NCBI RefSeq assembly: GCF_020616555.1
Contig: NZ_CP085173.1
Coordinates: 310,001-374,000, forward strand
Length of the DNA: 64,000 bases
Direction: 5' to 3'
Source: Streptomyces longhuiensis
GTDB lineage: Bacteria; Actinomycetota; Actinomycetes; Streptomycetales; Streptomycetaceae
Position 1 is the first letter of the stretch. Each line of letters begins with the position of its first letter. Shown here piece after piece: positions 33,733 to 43,289 of this stretch. The notes under the pieces are model-generated. The model made no database searches. It worked only from the letters and a program-made list of their open reading frames with translations, and was not told the origin of the DNA. The translations under genes and the position numbers were made by a program.

Positions 33733-36075
33733 ATGCGCAGCACTCCAGCCGCCAAACGGACCTACCCCGAGGGCAGCCCCTTCATCGGCACGATCGGGGC
33801 GAACATCGCCGCCTCGCAGGAAGCCTGGCCGGTGCTGCCCACCCCGGGGCCCGACGCCCCGAACGTGGTGATGGTCATCCTTGACGACGTGGGCTTCGCC
33901 CAGCTCGGCAGCTTCGGCGGGCTCGGCGGCCGGATCGAGACCCCGGCGATCGACGTGCTGGCCGCCGACGGCCTGCGCTACAGCAACTTCCATGCCGCGG
34001 CGATGTGTTCACCGACCCGGGCCTCACTGATGACCGGCCGCAACCACCACTCCGTCGGCATCGGCATGATCATGGAGCGCGCGACGGGCTACCCGGGCTA
34101 CAACGCCCGAATCCCCAAGAACGCCGCGATGATTCCCCGCGTTCTGCAACTGCAGGGCTACAGCACACTCTCCGCAGGCAAGTGGCACCTCACGCCGCCG
34201 ACCGAGACGACCCCCGCTGGTCCGTTCCTGCGGTGGCCGCTCGGCCAGGGCTTCGACCGGTTCTACGGGTTCCTCGGCGCCGACGACGACCACTTCAACC
34301 CGAACCTGTACGAGGACAACCACCGGGTGCCGCGCCGCACCGGCAAGGAAGACGACGACTATCACCTCAGCTCGGACCTCGTGGACAAGTCCGTCTCCTG
34401 GATCCGCGAGCGCAAAATGGTCACGCCGAGCAAACCGTTCTTCCTGCATCTGGCCTTCGGCGCCGCGCACTCGCCGCACCACGCGCCGGCCGACTGGATC
34501 CGGCGCTACGAGGGACGCTTCGACGCCGGATGGGACGTGATCCGCGAGGAGACGCTGGCCCGCCAGATCGAGATGGGGCTCGTGCCGCCCGGCACCTCCC
34601 TGCCCGACCGCAACCCAGGCGTCCGTTCCTGGGCGGAGCTGACCGACGACGAACGCCGCCTCTACGCCCGCCAGATGGAGGTCTTCGCCGCCTTCGTCGC
34701 CCACACCGACCACCAGATCGGCCGCCTCGTCGACAGCCTGCAAGCCCTCGGCCAGCTGGACAACACCCTGTTCATGGTCGTCTCCGACAACGGTGCCAGC
34801 GCGGAGGGCGGACCCGACGGCATCTCCTCCGAGAACCGTTACTACAACGGCGTACGCGACAAGGTCGAGGAGATGCTGCCGCTCCTCGACGCCTGGGGCG
34901 GCCCCACGACCAGCCCGCACTACGCGACCGGCTGGGCGATGGCGGGCAACACCCCCAACCGCCTCTACAAGTCCTTCTGCCACGAGGGCGGCACCCGGGT
35001 GCCGCTGATCGTGCACTGGCCGCGGGCGATCACCGACCGGGGCGGGATCCGGACCCAGTTCCACAGCCCCACCGACCTCGCGGCGACCGTCCTCGACGTG
35101 GCGGGCACGGCCATGCCCGACGTCGTCGACGGACATCCTCAGCTGCCCTTCGACGGCACAACGATGCGGTACTCGTTCGACGACGCCGACGCCCCGACGA
35201 CCAGGTCCACCCAGTACTTCGAGATGTTCGGGCACCGGGCCATGTGGAAGGACGGCTGGAAGGCGGTGACCCTGCACTGGTCCAAGGCCATCCACACCCG
35301 CCTCGGTCAGATCGACCACCCGCTGAACGACGGCGACTTCGACGCCGACGTCTGGGAGCTGTACCACACGGACACCGACGTAGCCGAGGTCCACGACCGC
35401 GCCCAGGACATGCCCGAGAGACTGAAGGAACTGGTCGACCTGTGGTGGGAGGAGGCCGGCCGCCACCAGGTACTGCCCCTGGACGACCGGCTCGCCGAGC
35501 GCTCGATGGACGAGCCCGACATCCTCGAACCCCGCGACTGCTATCGCTACGACGGCCCCGTCCACCTCGACATGCGCTCCACTCCCGTCGTCCGCAACAC
35601 CTCCCACTCCATCCTGGTCCGCGCGGACGTTGCCGACCCCACGACGGGCGGCGTGCTCGTCGCCGACGGCGGCCCGGACGGCGGCTATCTGCTGTGCGTC
35701 CAGGACAGCCGGGTCGTCTATGTCTCGAACGCCCTCGGCAAGGAGTTCACCGTGCTGCGATCCGCCACGCCTCTGGCGGCGGGCGCACACGAGATCCTGC
35801 TGGAGTTCGACCAGACGGCCCCGCACGCCGGCAGCGCCCACCTCTCGGTGGACGGCAGGCCGGTCGCGGAGGCGGACGTGCCGCGCACCAACGCGGTGAC
35901 GTACGGATTGCAGGCCGACGGCCTGCGCATCGGGCGGGACGTCCTCATGGTGTGGCCGGAGTACGACGGCCCGGCCGAATTCGCGGGCCGGGTCGAGACA
36001 GTCGAGATCCGGCGCGGCGACGGCCCGTCCACCGACCCGGACGCCGAGCTGCGCATGGCTCTGCACCGTCAGTGA
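33733..36075 (+). CDS. Arylsulfatase / alkyl-type sulfatase (formylglycine-dependent)
   Basis: A 780-residue sulfatase. Asp51-Asp52 (VMVILDDVGFAQLGSFGG) bind the metal. Cys92 in CSPTRAS is the site changed to formylglycine, GKWHL (HLTP) follows, and VVSDNGAS is the second metal motif. The last 200 residues form a beta-sandwich like that of long bacterial arylsulfatases. There is no signal peptide, so it acts in the cytoplasm, after uptake by the adjoining MFS. The maturation enzyme is not in the window. Hydrolysis of an organic sulfate gives an alcohol and sulfate; the adjacent ADH-ALDH-CoA-transferase set fits use of that alcohol. A perfect hairpin follows at 36083-36114. Confidence 0.93.
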   Translation: MRSTPAAKRTYPEGSPFIGTIGANIAASQEAWPVLPTPGPDAPNVVMVILDDVGFAQLGSFGGLGGRIETPAIDVLAADGLRYSNFHAAAMCSPTRASLMTGRNHHSVGIGMIMERATGYPGYNARIPKNAAMIPRVLQLQGYSTLSAGKWHLTPPTETTPAGPFLRWPLGQGFDRFYGFLGADDDHFNPNLYEDNHRVPRRTGKEDDDYHLSSDLVDKSVSWIRERKMVTPSKPFFLHLAFGAAHSPHHAPADWIRRYEGRFDAGWDVIREETLARQIEMGLVPPGTSLPDRNPGVRSWAELTDDERRLYARQMEVFAAFVAHTDHQIGRLVDSLQALGQLDNTLFMVVSDNGASAEGGPDGISSENRYYNGVRDKVEEMLPLLDAWGGPTTSPHYATGWAMAGNTPNRLYKSFCHEGGTRVPLIVHWPRAITDRGGIRTQFHSPTDLAATVLDVAGTAMPDVVDGHPQLPFDGTTMRYSFDDADAPTTRSTQYFEMFGHRAMWKDGWKAVTLHWSKAIHTRLGQIDHPLNDGDFDADVWELYHTDTDVAEVHDRAQDMPERLKELVDLWWEEAGRHQVLPLDDRLAERSMDEPDILEPRDCYRYDGPVHLDMRSTPVVRNTSHSILVRADVADPTTGGVLVADGGPDGGYLLCVQDSRVVYVSNALGKEFTVLRSATPLAAGAHEILLEFDQTAPHAGSAHLSVDGRPVAEADVPRTNAVTYGLQADGLRIGRDVLMVWPEYDGPAEFAGRVETVEIRRGDGPSTDPDAELRMALHRQ

Positions 36076-36082
36076 CCCACGA

Positions 36083-36114
36083 CGTGCAGGTGCCCCGGCA
36101 GGGGCACCTGCACG
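36083..36114 (+). terminator. Hairpin terminator after the arylsulfatase gene
   Basis: A perfect 14-bp stem (36083-36096 with 36101-36114) and loop GGCA, eight bases past the stop. Confidence 0.8.
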
Positions 36115-36155
36115 CGCTGCACTGGACGACCTTCAGGCGCGAGCCATCCGCACGC

Positions 36156-36535
36156 CTACTCCCCCAGCGCCCGGAGATGCTCCGAGAAGTCGCCGACAAG
36201 GCTCGCAAGCACGGCCTTCCCCTTGTCGGCCGTCGCATACGACGGGAAGCCAATGACACCGGTCTCCGTGTACGCCTTCATGCCGTGCGTCAGGAGGAAC
36301 GGGCGCTCTCCACCATCGTGGTCCGCGGTCTCGTAGCCTTCGCGCACGAGGCTCGGTTCCGCGTGGAGCAGGATGGAGGTCTCGATCTCCCCTGCGTGCA
36401 TGTCGCCGTGGGCGTCAGACACGAGGCCCGCGCGCTCGCGAGACCGGTTCCACTCGCGCCCCTGCGGAAAAAGCGTCATCCGCGGCTCGGTGAGGTTCGC
36501 CTCTTGGACGATGTTCGCCTGCGTTCACGCAGGCA
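36156..36535 (-). pseudogene. Creatininase-family protein, N-terminally truncated
   Basis: The minus strand encodes ANIVQEANLTEPRMTLFPQG, LVSDAHGDMHAGEIETSILL and GVIGFPSYATADKGKAVLAS before the stop. These are the last 125 residues of creatininase-type amidohydrolases (usually about 250), with the HAGExETS motif kept. The N-terminal half with further metal ligands is missing and an in-frame stop precedes the remnant. A short product from ATG 36479 would not be active. It is a relic facing the sulfatase gene, with only the sulfatase terminator between them. Confidence 0.75.
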
Positions 36536-36684
36536 AGGGCGTCAAGAGGAGACCGCAAGCATCTACCTCGCCGGACTCCGCATCGCAGGCTCTTCATGTA
36601 GTCCGCCCGATGATCCGAAACGGAACGGCTCAGACGGCTCAGGGCGGGCTGCCCGCTCGTGAAGCAGGCAGCCCGCACCGCGCA

Positions 36685-37176
36685 TCAGCCTCCCAGACCG
36701 GTGAACAACACGCGCATCCTGCGTGTCAACGTCGGTTCCACGGCTGCCCGCACCTCGAATGCCTCTTGCAAAGCACGGCGGGTAGCGCTGCTCACCGAGC
36801 GGCCAGGGCTCTGCATGGCCACGTCGCGCGCCACCCGCCTGTCGGCAAGCCTGAGACTCTCCAGCAGGCCTGTCCCATCGAGTAGGACATTGGAGAACTT
36901 GGCCCTCATGAGCTCCTTGAAGTGCTCGTTGGACTCTTCCCCGAACCGGTCCGCGTCGACAGGCCGGCCTTGCTCCAGCGACGCGACGGTGGCTTCAAGA
37001 TGGCCCAGCCACATCAGGCTCCCGGCGCGCACGTCCCTGATGGACTCGATCTGGACGCGCGCAGACTCGTTCCTGGCTCTGCGCCTCTCCAGCACAAGCG
37101 GACCGAGCATCCCTGTAACAACCGCTCCGACGACGGCCCCTGCAAGACCGACCAAGGCCACGGCTCCCGTTCCCAT
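36685..37176 (-). CDS. Membrane-anchored hypothetical protein
   Basis: 163 residues from ATG 37176 (or 169 from GTG 37194). One N-terminal TM helix (AVALVGLAGAVVGAVVTGML) is followed by a charged helical domain (LERRRARNESARVQIESIRD, LGHLEATVASLEQGRPVDAD). The fold looks like a coiled coil on the membrane. No family is recognised. It stands alone between two regions of debris. Confidence 0.65.
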   Translation of the reverse strand: MGTGAVALVGLAGAVVGAVVTGMLGPLVLERRRARNESARVQIESIRDVRAGSLMWLGHLEATVASLEQGRPVDADRFGEESNEHFKELMRAKFSNVLLDGTGLLESLRLADRRVARDVAMQSPGRSVSSATRRALQEAFEVRAAVEPTLTRRMRVLFTGLGG

Positions 37177-37194
37177 GCTCCAACTCTGGTACAC

Positions 37195-37648
37195 ATCCGC
37201 CGAGTTCGTCCATCGCCAGCATCACAGCCCCTTCGAGATCCCCGGCTTCAATCGGGGGTCGCACGCGGCGGCCTTCTCCTCCCGCCAAGCAACGCGCAGG
37301 CCCGGCCGTGATCTTGCAGTGGTGGATGAAGGGGTCAGGGATGCCCGTGCCGGAACATCTGCCGCATAGCTACGTGCCCAAGGAGGCGGATGCCTCGGGC
37401 CTTGTCCGCGTGGGGCATCGTACGCATCGACGGCAAAGCCATCGATCTATCCGTGGCACTGCCGGTGGAGAGCGGCACACCGCTGTCCACGAGTGTCCTG
37501 TCTCAGAAAAATGTGGGCACCGCAGCGTGCGTCGCGCCCCTTCACCACACGCACGCGCTGGAGGCAGTCCGCAAAAGACTGGGGGCGCTCTGGCTGACGA
37601 AAGCCGTCAGCTCTCGTACGATCCCGCTTCAGGTGGGGCGAAGAGGGG
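37195..37648. other. Stretch without a supported gene
   Basis: An ORF starting at ATG 37390 has a very good ribosome site (AAGGAGGCGG) and begins MPRALSAWGIVRIDGKAIDL, but it runs into the lipoprotein gene in another frame and shows no known motif. It may be a relic. Confidence 0.35.
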
Positions 37649-38749
37649 GTGCGGCCGGTGCGCCGCTTTGTGATTGCTGTCTTCAGCGCAGTCCTGGTGA
37701 TGACGGTCGGTGGTTGTACGACGGACAAGGACACGCGTCCGACGGCGCGTCAGAGCGGGGTGGCCGGCTCCGCGCTGTGGCGGCCGGTGGGCCACACCGG
37801 CAACCCCGGGAACCTGTACGGCGTGGTGGCTACCGGCGCGCAAGACGCATGGGCTGTGGGAGACGAGAACGACGAGCCAGTCGTCATGCGGTGGCGCGGC
37901 AGGACGTGGACGCGTGTCGAGGTACCCGGGCAGCTGGGCCTGAAAAGCCTGCGCGTCGTTGCAGCCTCGGGGCCGGGTGACATGTGGGTCTTCGGTGCCG
38001 CAGGGCCGGCCGGTGGCCAGGAGTCCCGAGCGGCGCGGTGGAACGGCAGCCGGTGGACACCCACCTGGCGTGAGCCCAACTCCTTGGTGGATGCGGCAAC
38101 CGTCGCGGGGCCCGGCGACGTGTGGGTGGCGGCTCGGCGGCGGGGCGGTGACGGCGTGTGTCGTTCGTTCCTCCGGCACCATACGGCTGCGGGCTGGTCG
38201 GCCGTCGCCCTGCCGTCGGTGGTGTGCGTGCATGCCATGCATGCCGTGTCGCCTCGGGATGTCTGGGCTGTGGGCGAGGGCCGGGGCCGACCGGTAACTC
38301 TGCACTGGGACGGGCGGAGGTGGCGCACGGTGCCGCTGCCGCCCGCGGTCGCGGGGCCGGCCGGAGAGTTGCGCGGTCTCGCCGCACAGTCGCCGACGCA
38401 GCTCTGGGCGGTCGGCCGCACGGGTCGAACGGGGGATGCCGTCGGGCCTGTCGCGGTGCGCTGGGACGGGCACAAGTGGGTGAGTGTGGTCGGCTCCGGC
38501 GTCGCCGGGAAGTTCGTCAATGCTGCCGCCGACGGGCATGGCGGGGTCTTTGTCTCCGCATTCTCCGCGAAGGGAGACGATCTGGTCTTCCACTACGACG
38601 GCCGGCACTGGTCGAGCGAGCATGTCGCCTCCGACCACTCAATCACCGGCCTTGCTGTCATCCCCGGCACGTCCCACGTCGTTGCCGTGGGCGTCTGCTG
38701 CGAAGGCTATGACGAGGACACCAGTGGCAAGATCTGGATGCGCCGCTGA
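37649..38749 (+). CDS. Secreted lipoprotein with beta-propeller-like repeats
   Basis: A 366-residue protein. The signal FVIAVFSAVLVMTVGGC carries a lipobox-like VGGC, so it is probably anchored outside the membrane. Repeats such as WAVGDENDEPVVMRWRGRTW, DVWAVGEGRGRPVTLHWDGR and LWAVGRTGR...VAVRWDGHKW give about six propeller blades with W-x-V-G and W-DG/RW motifs. Its role is unknown; such proteins bind substrates or partners on the cell surface. GAGGGG precedes GTG 37649. No operon partners. Confidence 0.8.
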   Translation: MRPVRRFVIAVFSAVLVMTVGGCTTDKDTRPTARQSGVAGSALWRPVGHTGNPGNLYGVVATGAQDAWAVGDENDEPVVMRWRGRTWTRVEVPGQLGLKSLRVVAASGPGDMWVFGAAGPAGGQESRAARWNGSRWTPTWREPNSLVDAATVAGPGDVWVAARRRGGDGVCRSFLRHHTAAGWSAVALPSVVCVHAMHAVSPRDVWAVGEGRGRPVTLHWDGRRWRTVPLPPAVAGPAGELRGLAAQSPTQLWAVGRTGRTGDAVGPVAVRWDGHKWVSVVGSGVAGKFVNAAADGHGGVFVSAFSAKGDDLVFHYDGRHWSSEHVASDHSITGLAVIPGTSHVVAVGVCCEGYDEDTSGKIWMRR

Positions 38750-39532
38750 CGATCCACGGCTGGTCACCACCCGACTCGGCGGGAACCCGTACAGCACTTC
38801 CCTGGACGCGACCCGCCACGAACGGCCCGGCAGGGGCTTCTTGACCCGCGCGATGCCGTCGGCTCGTGCCTGCAGGAAAGACTGCCGCCGGTCAGCCTGT
38901 CGGTCCACCGGCGTGTGTTCTTGCGGGGTCCGGCAGCGCTCCGCGTCCTGCAGAGATCCACCTGTGCGGCAGGCCCCAAGGCAAGGGCAAGGACCTCACA
39001 CGGACAGGCGGCCTCGTGCCGCCCGACAACCCCGGCACCAGGCACGCGCCCAGGAACTCATCGAGTCTGCTCACGCTGGGAGCTCGGCCCATCTGCCTGC
39101 CCCTTCCCCGCTGCGTCTGCTGCACGTATCACAGCCCCACCCTGCACGGTCCCAACAGGCATCGGGCCATCACATCACACAGGGCCCGTCCCGGCCGCTG
39201 CTGCCCCTCTCCGGATTCCCCGGGGGCCTTCCTCGGGGCGAGAGGCACCAGTCCGTCTTCGATGGCGCGCAGAGCCTGCCGCCACATCCCCGCCACAGGG
39301 GAAGGAGTGGGGACGTGATGTCGGCGGGTCGCACAGTCCGTACCGCCGGCAGGAGGTCCAGCGCCGACCCGGCCGGGCTGTTCTGCGTCCACGTGGTGGT
39401 GGCGCGGGCTCCCGGCAGGCTGATCCCAGGGCACCCAAGTGTCCTGTTCCTCCACGATCAATCAGGAATGAGATGATCCAATCCGGTACGGAGACCGGAG
39501 CAAGGTCTTTCACCTTCAGCCGAAGGAGTGCG
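38750..39532. other. Long stretch without a supported gene
   Basis: 783 bases with only mixed frames. The plus-strand frame that continues into the SpoIIE gene from 38915 is low-complexity and lacks a start signal until GTG 39533. No RNA or repeat is recognised. Confidence 0.45.
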
Positions 39533-41653
39533 GTGAGCGCTGCGCGGGATACTGCGGGTCACCTCGGTGGCGGCATGGGGGACGCGGTCCTGAGGGCCCT
39601 GTTCACCAAGTCTCCGGTCGGCCTGCTGGTGTTCGACACCGGGCTGCGCATCGTGCACATGAACATTGCCGCGCGCAACGTCCGGGCTTTCCCGGTCGAG
39701 GAGTTCCTCGGCTTCACGCTCGCGGAGGCGTTGCAGGGCTTCAACCGGGAGCGGGCCGCGGCTGTTGAGGTTCTGGCGCGTGAAGTACTCGAGAGCGGTA
39801 CGCCCCGGCGCGATGTCCAGGTGACGGCGCGCTCCCGCCACGCGCCGTACCGTGAGTTCGCTCTCTCAACGTCCTGGTTCCAGCTGAGCAACGAACGGGG
39901 CCAGGTCCTGGGAGTGGCCGCGTCGATCACGGATGTCACCGAGCGGCACAAGGCTCAGGCGCGGCTGGTTCTGCTGGAAGGGGCCAGTGCCCGGATCGGT
40001 ACGACGCTGGATGTCTTCCGCACCGCGCAGGACCTTGCCGATGCGACCGTCCCGGATTTCGCCGACACCACCACGGTCGATCTCCTGGACCCGGTACTGC
40101 GCGGTGAGGCTCTGGAACCCGGACCGCAGATCGAGCACATCGAGCTGCGGCGCGGGGGCTGGCACTCGATGCGCAGCATCGAGGATCCACACGGCCCCGT
40201 GGCCGGGGAAGTGAGCGGTCTTCCCGCCGGATCGCCCTACCGTGACGCCCTGGCGGACCTTCGTCCCCGGCTGATCAAGAGGCTCGATCCGCATGCCGCC
40301 TGGCTGCAGAGCGATCCTCTTCTCCACCGGCTGCTGGGGGAAGTCCAGGTCCACTCGATGATCGTGGTTCCGCTGCACGCCCGGGGCCTCGTCCTCGGTC
40401 TGGCCTGCTTCTACCGCTGGCGCTCCCCGGACGCGTACGCGGACGACGACCGGGTCCTGGCACAGCAACTGGCCACCCGCACCGCCCTGTGCCTGGACAA
40501 CGCCCGGCTGTACAGCCACGGCCGCGCGGCTGCCCTCATTCTCCAGATGAGACACAGACCGGCCGGAACCCCGGTCCACAGCGCCGTGGAGAGCGCATAC
40601 AGCTACCCGGCCCCCCGCTCCGGCAGCGGCTGGACCGATGTCATCGCGCTGCCCGGCGCCCGCGTCGCGCTGGTGGCCGGCAACGTCCAGGGCGACGGCC
40701 TCCCCGCCGTCGCCGCCATGGGCGAACTGCGGGCCGCCATCGGAGCCCTGGCTTTGATGGACCTGCCACCGGACGAACTGCTGGAGCGCCTGCATGAGCT
40801 CGTCACCTGGCTCAGCGGACAGCAGAGCCCCTCCACACACGACAGGTCCCCCACCGCGGCCCTGAACGCCACCTGCACCTATGCCATCTACGACCCCACC
40901 ACCCGGCACTGCACAATCGCCACCGCCGGCCACCCGCAACCGCTCCTCGTCCTGCCCAACGGCACGCTGGAGATCGCCGACGCCCCGTCCGGACCGGCAC
41001 TGGGACAGGGACGACCCGCCTACCAGGCGACCGAACACACACTCCCCGAAGGCACCCACCTCATCCTGACCAGCACCCACGTCCCGGGCCATCTGGCCCA
41101 GAGCACCACACGGACACTGGACCAGATCCAGGGCCTCTTCCCACCCGGCACCCGCTCACTCCAGGCGAGTTGCGACACCCTCCTGCGCACCCCGATCGCT
41201 CAGAACTGCGCGGTGCTGCTCCTCGTCAAAACCCGCGCCCTCGGCCCCGACCGACTGGCGTCCTGGACCCTGCAGCCCTCCCCCGAATCCGTGGCCCAGG
41301 CACGTAAATATGCGACCGCCCAGCTCGCCGCCTGGGACCTCGAAGACCTCACCTCCACCACCGAACTGGTCGTCAGCGAACTGGTCACCAACGCCGTCCG
41401 CTACTCCGACGGACCCATCGGACTCCGCCTGATCCGAGACCGGACACTCACCTGCGAAGTCTCCGACACCAGCAGCACAGTCCCGCAACTACGGCGTGCC
41501 GACGACAGCGACGAAGGCGGCCGCGGCCTGTTCATCACCGGAGAAATCACCGAGCACTGGGGCACCCGCCCCACCCGACACGGAAAAATCATCTGGGCCG
41601 AACAAACCCTGCCCCAACCCACCCCCGCCCAGGCCCCCGCTCCCGGCCACTGA
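39533..41653 (+). CDS. PAS-GAF-SpoIIE-HATPase regulator with degenerate phosphatase
   Basis: 706 residues from GTG 39533, chosen because GAAGGAG lies four bases upstream; the open frame reaches back to 38915 but has no ribosome site there. Domains: PAS (about 15-130; ALFTKSPVGLLVFDTGLRIV), GAF (about 145-330), SpoIIE (about 350-560) and HATPase (about 570-690; ELVVSELVTNAVRYS, GRGLFITGEITEHWG). All the usual PP2C metal sites look changed: GSGWTD, AGNVQGDG and QNCAVLLL replace GGDWYD, GDVxGHG and DDxALLL. It is therefore probably a pseudophosphatase coupled to an intact kinase-like HATPase. Single-gene unit. Confidence 0.87.
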   Translation: MSAARDTAGHLGGGMGDAVLRALFTKSPVGLLVFDTGLRIVHMNIAARNVRAFPVEEFLGFTLAEALQGFNRERAAAVEVLAREVLESGTPRRDVQVTARSRHAPYREFALSTSWFQLSNERGQVLGVAASITDVTERHKAQARLVLLEGASARIGTTLDVFRTAQDLADATVPDFADTTTVDLLDPVLRGEALEPGPQIEHIELRRGGWHSMRSIEDPHGPVAGEVSGLPAGSPYRDALADLRPRLIKRLDPHAAWLQSDPLLHRLLGEVQVHSMIVVPLHARGLVLGLACFYRWRSPDAYADDDRVLAQQLATRTALCLDNARLYSHGRAAALILQMRHRPAGTPVHSAVESAYSYPAPRSGSGWTDVIALPGARVALVAGNVQGDGLPAVAAMGELRAAIGALALMDLPPDELLERLHELVTWLSGQQSPSTHDRSPTAALNATCTYAIYDPTTRHCTIATAGHPQPLLVLPNGTLEIADAPSGPALGQGRPAYQATEHTLPEGTHLILTSTHVPGHLAQSTTRTLDQIQGLFPPGTRSLQASCDTLLRTPIAQNCAVLLLVKTRALGPDRLASWTLQPSPESVAQARKYATAQLAAWDLEDLTSTTELVVSELVTNAVRYSDGPIGLRLIRDRTLTCEVSDTSSTVPQLRRADDSDEGGRGLFITGEITEHWGTRPTRHGKIIWAEQTLPQPTPAQAPAPGH

Positions 41654-41654
41654 C

Positions 41655-41925
41655 CTCGCCGCGTTGAGTTCAGTGAGCAGGAGGCGGTGCAGTTACTCGA
41701 AGACGCCCGACTTCTGCCAGCGCTCCAAGCACCGCCAGCACATCTGTCCGGAGCCGAACCTCAGCTCCAAGGGCAGGAGTTGCCAAGCCATGTTCTGGTG
41801 CAGGACCCACAGGATGCCGTGCAGACACAGCCGGTCGGGCACCGGCTTCGGCCCTGGCGACCGTTCGGGCCATGGCGGCAGCACCGGTTCGATCCGTGCC
41901 CAGCAGGCGCCTTCAACTGACAGGA
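41655..41925 (-). pseudogene. IS5-type transposase N-terminal fragment with a nonsense codon
   Basis: Minus strand: ACWARIEPVLPPWPERSPGP, then LCLHGILWVLHQNMAWQLLP and GSGQMCWRCLERWQKSGVFE, then TAA, then LHRLLLTELNAAR. The family normally reads EQLHRLLLAELNAA here, so a CAA to TAA change has stopped the frame. The DDE core is absent. The fragment lies exactly between the SpoIIE stop and the winged-helix gene. Confidence 0.78.
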
Positions 41926-41980
41926 CTGTCAAAGCAATTGCTCCGTGCGGGAGCTGAAGCCGAGGTGGCATGATCCGGTC

Positions 41981-43120
41981 ATGAGCCTCACCGCGCGACA
42001 GCTCGCCCTGGCTACCTTGGACCGTCAGCTCTTGCTCGAGCGCCGGCGCCTCGATGTGGCAGAGGCGGTTCGGCGGGTCTGCGCTCTGCAGGCGCAGGCA
42101 CCCGCGTCGCCGTACCTGGCTCTTTGGAACCGTGTGCAGGACTTCGCGCCCGAGAATCTCGACGCAGCGTTCGCGCAGGGTCGGATCGTGAAGGCAACCC
42201 TCATGCGGATCACGCTGCACGTCGTCCATGCCGAGGACTACGAGCCCTACCGCGCTGCCATGCTGAGCACTCTGCGGGCGTCACGGCTGTACGACCGCCG
42301 CTTCACCGCAACAGGGCTGACTCCCGACGACGCCGACGCGCTGCTCCCAGAGCTCGCCGGGTTCCTGAAGCGGCCTCGCACCGGCGCCCAGGTAGAGGAC
42401 GAGGTCACGGGAAGGCACGGCGAGCACTCACACCGCGTGTGGTGGGCGCTGCGCACGTTCGCGCCGGTGCATCATGCGCCGACCGGCGGCCCGTGGTCGT
42501 TCACGCAGCCCAACACCTACCGCGCCTCCCCGGCGGCCCCTGCGGCCGCGCCACAGGAAGCCGACGCTGGGGTCCAACGCCTGCTTCTCGCCTACCTGCG
42601 CGCGTTCGGGCCCGCGTCGGCCCAGGACTTCGCCCGGTTCACCCTGTTGACTCGCACCGCCATATCCAAGGCGCTGCATGAGCTCGGCGACCAGGTGGTA
42701 CAAGTGGCAGGCCCCGGCCGCGCCGCCCTGTTCGACCTGCCTGGCGCTACAGTGCCCGCCGATGACACCCCGGCGCCGCCGAGGCTGCTGCCGATGTGGG
42801 ACAGCACGCTCCTGGCTCACGCCGTCCCCGGGCGGCTCATGCCCCCGGAGTACCGGCCCCTGACCGTCCGGCGTAACGGCGATGTGCTGCCCTGCCTGCT
42901 CGTCGACGGCCAGGTCGCCGGAGTATGGCGCGCGGTCGACAGCGGGCTGGAACTGACCGCCTTCCGTAAGCTCGGCGCGGTTGCGTGGCAAGGTCTGACC
43001 GAGGAGGCGGAAAAGCTGTCAGCGCTGCTCGCCAACCGCGATCCAGCTGCCTACCGGCGCTACGGACACTGGTGGGACAAGGGGTTTCCCCACGTCGAGA
43101 GGATGATCGTCAAAAGGTGA
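41981..43120 (+). CDS. Winged-helix DNA-binding-domain protein (AlkZ-like family)
   Basis: 379 residues from ATG 41981. LTARQLALATLDRQLLLERR and VRRVCALQAQAPASPYLALW are the classic start of the HTH_42/AlkZ-like family (LQAQ motif), and LVDGQVAGVWRAVDSGLEL is near the end. Family members include DNA glycosylases that unhook crosslinks and resistance proteins in antibiotic clusters, but many are uncharacterised. The QxQ-type motif (LQAQAP) used by AlkZ-type glycosylases is kept. Single gene after an IS relic. Confidence 0.82.
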   Translation: MSLTARQLALATLDRQLLLERRRLDVAEAVRRVCALQAQAPASPYLALWNRVQDFAPENLDAAFAQGRIVKATLMRITLHVVHAEDYEPYRAAMLSTLRASRLYDRRFTATGLTPDDADALLPELAGFLKRPRTGAQVEDEVTGRHGEHSHRVWWALRTFAPVHHAPTGGPWSFTQPNTYRASPAAPAAAPQEADAGVQRLLLAYLRAFGPASAQDFARFTLLTRTAISKALHELGDQVVQVAGPGRAALFDLPGATVPADDTPAPPRLLPMWDSTLLAHAVPGRLMPPEYRPLTVRRNGDVLPCLLVDGQVAGVWRAVDSGLELTAFRKLGAVAWQGLTEEAEKLSALLANRDPAAYRRYGHWWDKGFPHVERMIVKR

Positions 43121-43289
43121 CCACACCCGGCGAGCACGGCCCGTTCGGTGGCTTTGAGAGCCGCCAGGTAGCCGGCCCAGCCATCCTGGGCGAGCGCCGC
43201 CCACTGGGTCACGGTGTCCATGTGGCCGCCGAACCCAGCGGTGAGGTCCATCTTGGTCCCGGATCGAGGATCTGGTCAGTGACTCAGCA

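Noticed and set aside
34024..36066. 680-codon open frame antisense to the arylsulfatase
   Set aside because: The opposite strand has clear catalytic motifs. Long antisense frames are common in GC-rich coding DNA, and this one has no domain or ribosome site.
36532..36549. Short perfect hairpin GCCTGCGT/ACGCAGGC near the creatininase relic
   Set aside because: An 8-bp stem at the broken gene's edge with no gene end nearby that needs it; too common by chance.
37390..37980. ORF with an excellent ribosome site (AAGGAGGCGG) before ATG
   Set aside because: It has no recognisable domain and overlaps the lipoprotein gene by over 300 bases in another frame.
38915..39532. 200-residue N-terminal extension of the SpoIIE protein
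   Set aside because: Low-complexity text with no start signal, while GAAGGAG plus GTG at 39533 fits exactly where the PAS domain begins.
41884..41893. GGTTCGATCC, like a tRNA T-loop
   Set aside because: It lies within the transposase fragment (reverse complement of a RIEP-coding stretch) and no acceptor or anticodon stem fits around it.
43060..43251. 63-codon minus-strand ORF (MDLTAGFGGHMDTVTQWAAL)
   Set aside because: Partly antisense to the winged-helix gene's end, with no ribosome site or known family.
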